Positions 1 to 8,900 of a DNA stretch of 14,457 nt are shown in pieces. The notes below the pieces were generated by a model. That model worked only from the letters and a program-made list of their open reading frames with translations, was not told the DNA's origin and made no database searches. The stretch's first letter is position 1; every line of letters begins with the position of its first letter. The translations under genes were made by a program, and so were the position numbers. Source of the DNA: CBDULX01 sp965368175 (lineage in GTDB: Bacteria > Pseudomonadota > Gammaproteobacteria > SZUA-229); the NCBI GenBank assembly GCA_965368175.1, contig CBDULX010000065.1, positions 1-14,457 of the forward strand. The letters are read 5' to 3'.

Positions 1-450
1 AGAGTTGTGACCTCCGATCGGAATGAGGCTTTTATAGAATCCGGTGTCGAGATCCCATATGAAACATCGACCTCCAGCGGCGCCACCCAGATAGCTTTCA
101 AGAAAGCGGTTCTCAGCATCAAGGTAACCCCACAGATCACACCCGATGATCGTGTAATACTGGATTTGCAGGTCAACAAGGATGCAGTAGGCGAATTCTT
201 TGGTGATGACCAGGTGCCCAGTATCGATACCCGTGAAGTAAAGACCCAGGTTCTGGTTAATAATGGCGATACGGTTGTTCTGGGTGGCGTCTATGAAAGC
301 GCCATCGCAGATGAACTCGACAAGGTACCCTTCCTCGGCGACTTACCCCTGATCGGTTCATTGTTCAGGCATTCCTTTAAAAGTGACCAAAAAGCCGAAC
401 TATTAATATTTGTAACACCCAAAATTCTGAAAGAAGGTATGTCGCTTTAA
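1..450 (+). CDS. pilQ: Type IV pilus secretin PilQ, C-terminal part (5' end outside the window)
   Basis: This is the last ~149 codons of PilQ, the outer-membrane secretin through which type IV pili are extruded. The reading frame is open from base 1 (first codons Arg-Val-Val-Thr), so the GTG at position 7 is an internal codon, not a start. Visible secretin signatures are GVEIPYE, SSGATQIAFKKAVLSIKV followed by TPQITPDDRV, VPSIDTREV, the VLVNNGDTVVLGG strand pair, VPFLGDLPLIGSLFR, and the terminal ELLIFVTPKIL. This block forms the membrane-embedded beta-barrel and lip of the secretin. In related bacteria pilQ closes the pilMNOPQ operon directly upstream of aroK; here a lipoprotein gene intervenes. 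The family assignment is secure from these motifs; only the amino-terminal domains (AMIN, secretin N domains) are unseen. Confidence 0.96.
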   Translation, partial: RVVTSDRNEAFIESGVEIPYETSTSSGATQIAFKKAVLSIKVTPQITPDDRVILDLQVNKDAVGEFFGDDQVPSIDTREVKTQVLVNNGDTVVLGGVYESAIADELDKVPFLGDLPLIGSLFRHSFKSDQKAELLIFVTPKILKEGMSL

Positions 451-477
451 GGTGGCTGAACAGAGGTATATCATTGT

Positions 478-1257
478 ATGAATAAATCGACCCTTATCCT
501 ACTTGGACTACTCGCTGCACCCTGGATACTGTCATGTTCTGGTGATATTGATGGCTTTACCGGAAAAGACAGTTCATCAAGCAATAGCAATATAATTTCT
601 GCTGGTAACTTCTCTGTTGGCTTTAACCCAGCCTCTGTTGCTGTAATTAAATTCACTACATTACCAGTAGGTAACATAGTACCCTGTACCGGATTTGATA
701 GCTTCACCGGTGGGCTTACATCAACTATCACCGTTACTGCAGGCGACAAAGATAATGCCCTGGTTTCTTCTGGCACTGTTTATATTGATATACAGTATGG
801 GAATCTGGACCAAACATCCTGCCAGCTGCAAAACGGTGAGTGCTCAGTCCAATGGACCGGTAGTTTAGATCTTGATAACATGGTATTTGGGGCAGCAACA
901 TTAGACCCCAATCCAACCTTTGATTGCACCAACAATGGGAATGGCAGTATAGACCTACTCAACTCTGTGACAGTATGGACTTATGGCATAGAAAACTTTT
1001 ATGATAATAACCATGATGGCTACCTCTCCGGTACTGAGGTATTTACGGATAGCGACGAACCTTACCTCGATTTAGACGATAATAATGTCTATAATTCCGC
1101 AATAGATGATCTGTCAAGCGCTGATACAGATGGAGTCCATTCTGGTCCCAATAATGTTTATGATGGCCCCTATTGCGATTCCACCACTAGAATAGACTGT
1201 GGTGGTGCCAACCTGATTCCAATTTACACTAAGTCATATTTAATTATTGCCGAATAG
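478..1257 (+). CDS. Putative secreted lipoprotein with Ig-like region and EF-hand-type calcium loop
   Basis: I do not recognise a named family for this 259-residue protein. The N-terminus (MNKSTLILLGLLAAPWILSC) is a lipoprotein signal peptide: positive start, hydrophobic core and an I-L-S-C lipobox, so Cys20 would be lipidated. A Ser/Asn-rich linker follows (about residues 30-45). Residues ~70-150 alternate Thr/Val-rich strands like a bacterial Ig-type beta-sandwich and contain several cysteines. Residues 176-187 (DNNHDGYLSGTE) fit the EF-hand loop pattern D-x-N-x-D-G-x-L-x-x-x-E exactly. A second Asp/Asn-rich loop (DLDDNNVYNS) and a C-terminal cysteine pair follow. The start is supported by GAGGT at 463-467, ten bases upstream. 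It lies 27 bases after pilQ and 35 before aroK, so it is probably co-transcribed. Its DNA is visibly AT-richer than its neighbours, suggesting insertion into the pilQ-aroK junction. A surface or pilus-associated calcium-binding role is inference only. Confidence 0.8.
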   Translation: MNKSTLILLGLLAAPWILSCSGDIDGFTGKDSSSSNSNIISAGNFSVGFNPASVAVIKFTTLPVGNIVPCTGFDSFTGGLTSTITVTAGDKDNALVSSGTVYIDIQYGNLDQTSCQLQNGECSVQWTGSLDLDNMVFGAATLDPNPTFDCTNNGNGSIDLLNSVTVWTYGIENFYDNNHDGYLSGTEVFTDSDEPYLDLDDNNVYNSAIDDLSSADTDGVHSGPNNVYDGPYCDSTTRIDCGGANLIPIYTKSYLIIAE

Positions 1258-1292
1258 CCTTTAAAAAATAATCAGTAGAACTTGTAAACTGT

Positions 1293-1829
1293 ATGTTGCT
1301 ACAAAACAGGCTATTCCTAATCGGCCCCATGGGTGCGGGTAAAACCACCATGGGGCGTCAGCTCTCCCGAAAATTACACCTTCAGTTTTTCGATAGCGAT
1401 CGCGTTATCGAAGAACACACCGGCGCGGACATTCCCCTGATTTTCGAACTGGAAGGCGAAGAGGGTTTTCGGAAACGGGAACAGGAGGTCATCGATGAGC
1501 TCACTCAAATACCTAACATCGTGCTGGCCACCGGTGGCGGCGCTATTCTTAAACCGGAAAACCGCGAACACCTGAAAAACCGGGGCCTGGTGATTTATTT
1601 GCACAGCGATATCAGTCATCTGCTGGAACGAACCAAGCACGATAAAAACCGACCCCTGCTGCAAACCGCCGATCCGGGCAGAAAGTTACGGGAATTGATG
1701 GAAGCCCGTGAACCTTTATACCGGGAAACCGCCGATATTGTGATAAATACCGGTGAAAAGTCGATTCGTTCAGTAATTAACGTTATCCTAGGCCGGTTGA
1801 AGCAATTTCAGGACAAGCAGGATACATGA
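1293..1829 (+). CDS. aroK: Shikimate kinase
   Basis: Cytosolic enzyme that phosphorylates shikimate to shikimate 3-phosphate with ATP, the fifth step of the chorismate pathway. The 178-residue length is normal for AroK. The P-loop GPMGAGKTT is at residues 11-19. The shikimate-binding residues are recognisable: DSD at 34-36, Arg60 in EGEEGFRKRE, and the GGG motif at 81-83 (LATGGG). Arg120 (RPLL) is the lid arginine, and Arg139 (AREPLY) is a further substrate arginine. The overall pattern is the AroK rather than the AroL type, by similarity to E. coli AroK (GPMGAGK, TGAD, FELEGEEGFR). There is no convincing Shine-Dalgarno before the ATG, which may fit translation coupled to upstream genes. The stop overlaps the aroB start (ATGA at 1826-1829), so the two are translationally coupled. 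Confidence 0.97.
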   Translation: MLLQNRLFLIGPMGAGKTTMGRQLSRKLHLQFFDSDRVIEEHTGADIPLIFELEGEEGFRKREQEVIDELTQIPNIVLATGGGAILKPENREHLKNRGLVIYLHSDISHLLERTKHDKNRPLLQTADPGRKLRELMEAREPLYRETADIVINTGEKSIRSVINVILGRLKQFQDKQDT

Positions 1830-2902
1830 TTACCTTGAACGTTGATCTGGGTGAGCGCAGTTACCCGATTTACATCGGCCCCAGATTACTGGGGCAGAAA
1901 CAGTTACTAACCCAGCACATTCCCGGCAACAGCGCTTTAGTCGTTACCAACGAAACGGTGGCGCCCCTCTACCTGGAAAAAGTAACCGCCAACCTGGACG
2001 GTTATAAAACCAAAACTCTGGTGTTGCCCGATGGTGAAGAATATAAAAACCTGGACACCCTAAACACCATTTACGATTGCCTGCTGTCCAACCGCTTCGA
2101 TCGCAATAGCACGCTGATTGCCCTGGGTGGCGGGGTCATCGGCGATATTACCGGCTTTGCCGCCGCCAGTTATCAGCGCGGCATACACCTGATCCAGATA
2201 CCCACCACCTTACTCTCCCAGGTCGATTCATCGGTGGGTGGAAAAACCGCGGTCAACCATCCACTGGGCAAGAACATGATTGGCGCTTTTTACCAGCCGC
2301 GAGCGGTGATTGCCGATATCGACACCCTGCATACCCTGGATGACCGCCAGCTCAGTTCCGGCATCGCCGAAGTGATTAAATACGGGCTGATTCGTGACCC
2401 GGAGTTTCTGCAATGGCTGGAAACCAATATCGATAAACTGGTCAACCGCAACACCATTGCGCTGGCCTATGCCATCGACCGCTCCTGCAAAAACAAGGCT
2501 AAAGTGGTGGCCGCCGACGAAAAAGAAACGGGCCAGCGCGCCCTGCTTAATCTGGGCCATACCTTTGGCCATGCCATCGAAACCGGGATGGGATATGGCA
2601 AATGGTTGCACGGCGAAGCCGTGGCCAGCGGCATGATCATCGCAGCCCGGCTGTCTCAAAAGCTGGGCTGGATTAAACAGGTCGATGTCGAGCGGGTAAT
2701 TGATTTAATTGAACGAGCCAATCTGCCGGTAACTGCACCGTCAAAAATGACCCCGGAGCAATTTATCGACCTGATGTCGGTGGATAAAAAAGTCTCCGAC
2801 GGAGTGCTTAAACTGGTACTCTACAAAGCGCTGGGGCAAGCGGTAATCACCTCAGACTACACACTGGATGTACTTAAAGAGGCTATCGCCGAAAGTTATT
2901 AA
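1826..2902 (+). CDS. aroB: 3-Dehydroquinate synthase
   Basis: Converts DAHP to 3-dehydroquinate, the second step of the shikimate pathway; an NAD- and zinc-dependent cytosolic enzyme. The 358 residues match the usual length. The NAD-binding glycine-rich stretch LGGGVIGDITGF is at residues 100-111. The substrate/phosphate region IPTTLLSQVDSSVGGKTAVN is at 125-144, with the GKNMIGAFYQP segment just after. Zinc ligands, by alignment to E. coli AroB, are Glu182 (AEVIKYG), His245 (LNLGHTFGH) and His262 (LHGEA). The ATG overlaps the aroK stop, the classic aroKB arrangement. The downstream dGTPase-like gene begins one base after the aroB stop, so the operon most likely continues into it. Confidence 0.97.
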   Translation: MITLNVDLGERSYPIYIGPRLLGQKQLLTQHIPGNSALVVTNETVAPLYLEKVTANLDGYKTKTLVLPDGEEYKNLDTLNTIYDCLLSNRFDRNSTLIALGGGVIGDITGFAAASYQRGIHLIQIPTTLLSQVDSSVGGKTAVNHPLGKNMIGAFYQPRAVIADIDTLHTLDDRQLSSGIAEVIKYGLIRDPEFLQWLETNIDKLVNRNTIALAYAIDRSCKNKAKVVAADEKETGQRALLNLGHTFGHAIETGMGYGKWLHGEAVASGMIIAARLSQKLGWIKQVDVERVIDLIERANLPVTAPSKMTPEQFIDLMSVDKKVSDGVLKLVLYKALGQAVITSDYTLDVLKEAIAESY

Positions 2903-2903
2903 T

Positions 2904-4091
2904 ATGCAACACGGATACGACCTGAATAATCTGGCCCCCTATGCCTGCAGTGAACATAACTCGCGGGGCCGCCAGTTCGACGAACCGCCCCCCGTGCATC
3001 GAAATCATTACCAGCGCGATCGCGACCGGATTATTCACTCTGCCGCCTTCCGCCGACTGGAATACAAAACCCAGGTGTTCGTTAACCACGAAGGCGACCT
3101 GTTCCGCACTCGCCTGACACACTCACTGGAAGTCTCCCAGATTGCACGCTCCATTGCACGAGAACTCCAGCTTCATGAAGACCTGACTGAAACAATTGCC
3201 CTGTCACACGATTTAGGCCATGCGCCTTTTGGTCATGCCGGGCAGGATGCGCTTAATAAGTGCATGAAAAACTTCAACGGTTTTGAGCATAATTTACAGT
3301 CATTGCGGGTAGTGGATGAGCTGGAAGAAAAATACGCCGAATTTCAGGGCCTCAACCTCACCTTCGAATCCCGCGAAGGCATACTTAAACATTGCTCGCC
3401 TAAAGATGCCCATAAGCTGGGTGAGCTAGGCCAGCGTTTTCTGGAACGCAATCAGCCCGCTCTGGAAGCCCAGGTCTGTGATCTGGCCGATGAAATTGCC
3501 TACAACAATCATGATATTGACGATGGCCTGCGTTATGGCATGATTAGCCTGTCGCAACTAATGGACATCCAGCTGTTTCGAGAACAGTACGACAAAGTGG
3601 ATGCACTATATCCAGGCCTGAGCGAACGTCGGCAGATACATGAAATTATCCGCCGCATGATCAATGTGATGGTCGTTGACCTGATTGAAACCAGTCGCAG
3701 CGATATCCAGAATCTAAACCCGCAACAGCCGGACGATGCTCGCCAGCATGAACATTACCTGATTCGATTCAGTGATGAACTGTTACAGAAAAACCTCGAG
3801 ATGAAGCGTTTTTTACGACAATACCTGTATCGCCATTATCAGGTCCACAGGATGACCCGAAAAGCCGAAAAAGTCATAAGCTCATTATTTGATGCTTTCA
3901 TGGAAGACCCTCAGGTATTGCCGCCCGAAGCCAGGAGACACTGCGACAAACTCAGCGAGCGTGACAGGGAACAGGGCATGGCCCGAGGTATAGCCGATTA
4001 CATTGCCGGCATGACCGATCGCTATGCAATTGTTGAATTTGAGAGGATATTCAACCCAAGACAGTTATCATTTGCTAATCTGTTACCCTGA
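2904..4091 (+). CDS. dGTP triphosphohydrolase-like HD-domain protein
   Basis: Member of the dGTPase-like family of HD-domain phosphohydrolases, which cleave dNTPs to the nucleoside plus triphosphate; the physiological substrate here cannot be read from sequence. With the ATG at 2904 it is 395 residues. The N-terminal signature is LAPYA..SRGRQ (residues 10-24), followed by RDRDRIIHSAAFRRLEYKTQ (39-58). The HD metal site is visible as His73 (RLTHSLEV), His102-Asp103 (SHDLGHAPFGHAG), and a distal Asp in the DLADEIAY block (193-200). An in-frame ATG at 2868 would add 12 residues overlapping aroB. I prefer 2904 because it lies one base after the aroB stop and the family normally starts close to the LAPYA motif; neither start has a strong ribosome site. 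It is the third gene of an aroK-aroB-dgt run and is followed by a possible terminator. Confidence 0.92.
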   Translation: MQHGYDLNNLAPYACSEHNSRGRQFDEPPPVHRNHYQRDRDRIIHSAAFRRLEYKTQVFVNHEGDLFRTRLTHSLEVSQIARSIARELQLHEDLTETIALSHDLGHAPFGHAGQDALNKCMKNFNGFEHNLQSLRVVDELEEKYAEFQGLNLTFESREGILKHCSPKDAHKLGELGQRFLERNQPALEAQVCDLADEIAYNNHDIDDGLRYGMISLSQLMDIQLFREQYDKVDALYPGLSERRQIHEIIRRMINVMVVDLIETSRSDIQNLNPQQPDDARQHEHYLIRFSDELLQKNLEMKRFLRQYLYRHYQVHRMTRKAEKVISSLFDAFMEDPQVLPPEARRHCDKLSERDREQGMARGIADYIAGMTDRYAIVEFERIFNPRQLSFANLLP

Positions 4092-4116
4092 ACCAGAAGT
4101 TTCAGATTCGGGTTTT
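4091..4116 (+). terminator. Possible weak terminator after the dGTPase-like gene
   Basis: AACC (4091-4094) pairs with GGTT (4111-4114) and GAA with TTC inside it, separated by one mismatch. This gives about a seven-base-pair hairpin whose 3' strand runs into a short T stretch (GGTTTTATAATT). The stem is short, and a competing hairpin (CTGAA 4088-4092 with TTCAG 4101-4105) exists, so this is a tentative call. The following ~90 bases up to the next gene are very AT-rich and may hold a promoter, but I see no well-spaced -35/-10 pair. Confidence 0.35.
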
Positions 4117-4205
4117 ATAATTACAATAAATAAACTTTTACTGAACAACTTTAATTAAATTTATTTTTTATTTTCACATTCAGATGAACAGATGACTGAT
4201 ACTCG

Positions 4206-5804
4206 ATGGCGAAACAGGACATAGCAAGCACCTCATCCAGCAACCTGGCTTTGAACAGCCGGACCATGAAGGCACTGGGCCTGAAACAACAGCCTTTTAC
4301 CTCGGCCCTCCTGTCTGACAAAACCTTTTATACCGACAGCATACTCAATAAACAGTTTGAAACCATAAAACACCATTTACAGTTCAGTGACCTGATCCTG
4401 ATCGTCGAGGGGGTACTGGGCAGCGGTAAAACTATTCTGTTCCGTCGCCTGTTCCATCTGGATATTGCCAGCCTGTATCTGATGCCGATACAGGCCGAAG
4501 CCACCGACACACTGGTACAGCTGCAGCAGAAAATGACCATCCATATGCAGAACCAGGGCAATGCCAATTATCTGGATGACAACCTGAAGAACCTGCAGGT
4601 ATTTGACCAGACACCTGTGCTGATCATCGATGACGCGCACGTACTCAGTGATAACACCCTGCAGGAATTACTGCGTTACAAACAACAACTGGCAACTGAA
4701 AAACAGATCCAGTTAAAACTGCTGCTGCTGGCCAATAAAGGCATGGCCAAAACACTGGAACACATCAGCGACCTGGAACATAGCCAGCTCTATGTTCAGG
4801 AAATGCCCAAATTCAACACCAAACAAATACTGGCATTCATTGCCCACCGCATGAAACTGGCCGGTGCCGAATCCCTGCCTCAGCTAAATGATGCCAGCCT
4901 GAAGAAACTGGCCAAAAAAACCGAAGGTATTCCGGCTGTCGTGATGTCAGAAGCCACCAGGTTAATCAACGGCCAGAGCGGCATTAAATCTATAGCCTCG
5001 CTGAAGCTACCCTCTCGCTCTGTGCTAACTGGCACAGCACTGATTGTTCTACTCGCTATAGCTGGCTGGTTTATCTACCCGATATTCAATCCACAAATGG
5101 CCGACATATCGAGTCTATTTCCACTGACTGACGAGCCCATACCCGCGCCAAAAGTAGAGCCACTGGGTCAGCCTGCACCAAAAGATAAACCGGTAGCTCC
5201 GACGTCAAAAGAAAAGCCGTCAACCTTGCCAGCTAACCAACCTGAAACACTGGCGCAGCCTGAGCCATTGCCAGATAGCAAACCCTTGCCAGCTCCCCAA
5301 CCTGAAACACTGGCGCAGCCGAAGCCATTGCCAGCGCCACTACCTGAGCCAATCGTTCAGACAACGCCGGAAGATAAACCGGTAGCTCCGACGCCAAAAG
5401 AAAAGCTCGTGGTCGTTGCACCTACTGTAAAACCACCCATAGTAAAAACACCACCCAAACAGACACCCAATATTATTAAAGACCCTGCCTTAAAAGCCCT
5501 GGCAAATATGGGCGTCAAGGATCACAACTGGTTATTACAACAAAATAAAAACTACTGGACCCTGCAGGTACTGGGTGCCAGAGACCCTCAAACCCTGGTG
5601 AATTTTATGCAGACCCATCATCTTGAGCAGGATACGGCCTGGTACAGGACAAAGCTCAATAATGAAGACTGGTATGTGCTGGTGCACCGTTTCTATACCG
5701 ACCGGGACATTGCCCGCAATGCCATCAGCCGACTGCCTGCACCAGTGCGACAGGCCCGTCCATGGGTTCGCAGCCTGGATTCCATTCAAAAAGCCATGAA
5801 CTGA
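4206..5804 (+). CDS. DamX-like membrane protein: AAA-type ATPase domain plus SPOR domain
   Basis: A 532-residue inner-membrane protein of the DamX type found between aroB and gltB in related bacteria. Residues ~22-260 form an ATPase domain of the ExeA/AAA kind, opening with LGLKQQPF (24-31). Walker A is at ~69-76 (GVLGSGKT) and Walker B at ~138-145 (VLIIDDAH). One membrane segment spans ~273-293 (VLTGTALIVLLAIAGWFIYP). A Pro/Ala/Lys-rich linker of ~125 residues contains duplicated blocks. Residues ~440-527 form a C-terminal SPOR domain (YWTLQVLGARD, WYVLVHRFYTD, ARNAISRLP), which binds denuded septal peptidoglycan. The expected topology is a cytoplasmic ATPase and a periplasmic SPOR domain, implying a cell-division role; this is family knowledge, not shown here. 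The start lacks a clear ribosome site. A second in-frame ATG at 4266, just before the ATPase domain, is a possible alternative. I leave the symbol blank because E. coli DamX has a degenerate ATPase part. Confidence 0.88.
   Translation: MAKQDIASTSSSNLALNSRTMKALGLKQQPFTSALLSDKTFYTDSILNKQFETIKHHLQFSDLILIVEGVLGSGKTILFRRLFHLDIASLYLMPIQAEATDTLVQLQQKMTIHMQNQGNANYLDDNLKNLQVFDQTPVLIIDDAHVLSDNTLQELLRYKQQLATEKQIQLKLLLLANKGMAKTLEHISDLEHSQLYVQEMPKFNTKQILAFIAHRMKLAGAESLPQLNDASLKKLAKKTEGIPAVVMSEATRLINGQSGIKSIASLKLPSRSVLTGTALIVLLAIAGWFIYPIFNPQMADISSLFPLTDEPIPAPKVEPLGQPAPKDKPVAPTSKEKPSTLPANQPETLAQPEPLPDSKPLPAPQPETLAQPKPLPAPLPEPIVQTTPEDKPVAPTPKEKLVVVAPTVKPPIVKTPPKQTPNIIKDPALKALANMGVKDHNWLLQQNKNYWTLQVLGARDPQTLVNFMQTHHLEQDTAWYRTKLNNEDWYVLVHRFYTDRDIARNAISRLPAPVRQARPWVRSLDSIQKAMN
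5184..5405 (+). repeat. In-frame duplicated blocks encoding the proline-rich linker
   Basis: Two nested direct repeats sit inside the DamX-like gene. A 34-base block at 5184-5217 recurs at 5372-5405 with a single difference (encoding DKPVAPTSKEKP and DKPVAPTPKEKL). A ~38-base block near 5236 recurs near 5297 (encoding QPETLAQPEPLP and QPETLAQPKPLP). The near-identity at DNA level shows recent duplication. The linker spans the periplasm between membrane segment and SPOR domain, where length variation is tolerated. Confidence 0.85.
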
Positions 5805-5882
5805 TCTATGACGGTATGTCTAAAGACCAATGCCACTACCCCAGTATGAGTATTTGAACATCTGTCCTTAGAAGGGTAAAAT

Positions 5883-5912
5883 TTCACCCCTTTTGCCCGG
5901 CGGAAGTATAAT
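5883..5912 (+). promoter_or_regulatory. Predicted sigma70 promoter of gltB
   Basis: A perfect TATAAT -10 box is at 5907-5912. TTCACC at 5883-5888 is a four-of-six match to the -35 consensus with an 18-base spacer. Initiation would fall near 5919, giving a leader of about 30 bases before the gltB ATG. This fits gltB being its own transcription unit, since 145 bases separate it from the DamX-like gene. GGGT (5874-5877) and ACCC (5886-5889) form a small palindrome across the -35 region that might be an operator or the residue of a terminator. Confidence 0.5.
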
Positions 5913-5949
5913 GTCGGCATGACCCTTGATATCGCTACGGTATGACTTT

Positions 5950-8900
5950 ATGAGTAACAGAATCCCAAGCTCTGGATTGTATAAATCAAAATTTGAGAAA
6001 GATTCCTGCGGTTTTGGCCTGATCGCCCAGATGGACGACAAAGCCAGTCACTGGCTGCTGGAAACCGCCGTTCACGCTCTGGCACGCCTGACCCATCGAG
6101 GTGCTATTGCCGCCGATGGCAAGTCCGGGGATGGCTGTGGATTACTCATCAAGAAACCCGATAGTTTTCTGCGTACCCTGGCCGCTGAATCCAGTATTGA
6201 CCTGGCCGACATCTATGCATCCGGCCTGATATTCCTGAATCAGGATGCCAGACTGGCAGATGCCGGCAAAAAAGAACTGGAAAACCAGCTCGGCCTGTTA
6301 GGCCTGGATGTCGCCGGCTGGCGTCAAGTTCCGATTAATCCCGATGCCTGTGGCGAAGAATCCCTGCGTACGCTGCCCAATATCATGCAGATTTTCATCA
6401 ATGCGGCCGATGGCATGGACCAGGACACCCTGGAACGCAAGCTGTATGTGGCCCGTCGTCGCACAGAGATTTCTCTGGAATCCACCGATGACATGTTCTA
6501 CGTACCCAGCCTGTCATCACGCCTGATGTCTTATAAAGGTCTGGTCATGCCGGAAAATTTACCGGTTTTCTATCAGGACCTGAACGATCCGCGGCTGGAA
6601 ACCGCCATCTGTGTATTTCATCAGCGCTTTTCCACCAATACCTGGCCGCAGTGGCGCCTGGCTCAGCCCTTCCGTTACCTGGCACATAATGGTGAAATTA
6701 ACACCATCCAGGGCAACCGCAACTGGGCGAAGGCTCGAGCCTTTAAATTTCACAGTGAGCTGTTACCGGAACTGGATACCATCCGTCCATTAGTCAATAT
6801 GTCCGGTTCCGACTCCAGCTCCATGGACAACATGCTGGAAGCCATGATGGCCGGCGGTGTCAGTGTATTTCGTGCCATGCGACTGCTGGTGCCACCGGCC
6901 TGGCAAAATATTGAAAACATGGATGCGGATTTACGCGCTTTCTATGAATTCAATTCCATGCACATGGAACCCTGGGACGGCCCCGCCGGTATCGTACTCA
7001 CTGACGGTCGACATGCCTGCTGCACCATGGACCGTAACGGCCTGCGCCCTGCCCGATATGTGATCACCAAAGACCGCCACATCACACTGGCCTCGGAAAT
7101 AGGTGTATACGATTACCAGCCAGAAGATGTGGTGGCCAAAGGCCGTTTGAAACCCGGTGAAATGATCGCCGTGGACACCGAATCCGGCAATATTCTATAT
7201 CCGTCCGACATAGATAATCTTCTGAAAAAGGCCCAGCCCTATCGTAAATGGCTGAGCAACAACTGCCAGCACCTGGTGTCTGACATTCAGGACGAGCCAA
7301 TGACCAGCTCGCCCATGAGCAAGGACCTGCTGAAAACTTACGAAAAACAGTACCTGGTCAGCTTCGAGGAACGGGACCAGGTGATTCGGGTACTGGCTGA
7401 ATCGGGCCAGGAAGCCGTCGGCTCCATGGGCGATGACACGCCATTCCCGGTACTGTCCACCCAGCAACGCTCATTGTTCGACTACTTCCGACAGCAGTTT
7501 GCACAGGTCACGAATCCACCCATCGATCCGATCCGTGAAGCTGTGGTCATGTCGCTGGAAACCTGTCTGGGTAAAGAACGTAATCTGTTCCAGGAAAGCG
7601 CTGAACACGCCAATCGCCTGATTATCAGCTCTCCCGTCATGTCTGAAGGCAAGTTCCGCAAGCTGATGAGCCTGGACGATGAGCACTATAGTCATGAAAT
7701 CATCGACCTCTGTTTCGACGGCAACATCAATTTAAAAACGGCCCTCCAGCAGATATCCGATCAGGCATGTACTGCGGTAAAAAATGGCAAGGTCATCATC
7801 GTTCTGTCGGACCGTAATATAGCCAGTGACAAACTGATGGTTCATGCCCTGCTGGCGACCGGTGCCGTACATCACCGATTGATACAGGAAGGCCTGCGCT
7901 GCGATGCCAATATCATTGTGGAAACCGCAACCGCTCGCGACCCGCACCATTTCGCCGTGTTAATAGGTTATGGCGCCACGGCCATTTACCCCTACCTGGC
8001 CTACGAAGTACTGCAGGATATGATCAGCACCCAGGAACTTCCCGCCGATGCCAGGCCCTCCGATGTGGGCGACAAATACCGAAAGGGTATTAACAAGGGG
8101 CTGTTTAAAATCACCTCCAAGATGGGCATATCCACCATCGCCAGTTATCGCGGAGCCCAGTTATATGAAATCGTCGGCCTGCACGATGAAGTGGTCGACA
8201 TCTGTTTCACTGACACCACCAGCCGTGTTCAGGGCACCGACTTCTCAGATATCGAAGCCGATACTCGCGCACTCACCAAACTGGCGTTCAATAATCGTAA
8301 ACAAACCACCCAGGGCGGTTTACTGAAATACGTTCATGGGGGTGAATATCACGCCTATAACCCGGATGTCATCCAGACCCTGCATACTGCGGTACGCTCA
8401 GGTAAGTACGACGATTACCTGAAATACGCCAATATTGTGAATGAACGTCCGGCGACCACCCTGCGCGATATGTTCCAGCTGAAAAAGGGCCTCACCCCCA
8501 TCAGCATCGACGAAGTTGAACCTGTAGAAAGTATTTTCAAAAGATTCGACTCTGCCGCCATGTCTCTGGGCGCTCTGTCACCGGAAGCCCACGAAGCCCT
8601 GGCTGTGGCCATGAACACCCTGGGGGGTCGCTCAAACTCCGGTGAAGGCGGTGAAGACATGGCCCGCTTCAACACCCTCAAAATGTCCAAGATCAAACAG
8701 GTCGCCTCCGGCCGTTTTGGCGTCACCCCTCATTACCTGGTGAACGCCGAGGTGCTGCAGATTAAGGTAGCCCAGGGTGCAAAACCCGGTGAAGGTGGCC
8801 AGTTACCTGGCCACAAGGTGGACAAGATGATTGCCACCCTGCGCTATGCCACGCCGGGTGTCGCATTAATTTCACCGCCGCCGCATCACGATATTTACTC

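Noticed and set aside
2228..2659. 143-codon open frame on the minus strand inside aroB, and similar long minus-strand frames in gltB (for example 9100-9588)
   Set aside because: They lie wholly opposite strongly conserved coding sequence, have no recognisable domains or ribosome sites, and are expected by-products of codon use on the + strand.
2868..2903. Upstream ATG for the dGTPase-like gene
   Set aside because: It adds 12 residues encoded by the aroB C-terminal codons in another frame and moves the family's N-terminal motif unusually far in; 2904 is preferred, though not proven.
5926..5949. TTG start extending gltB by eight codons
   Set aside because: The ATG at 5950 gives a normal short propeptide before the catalytic cysteine, and the TTG would lie only a few bases from the predicted transcription start.
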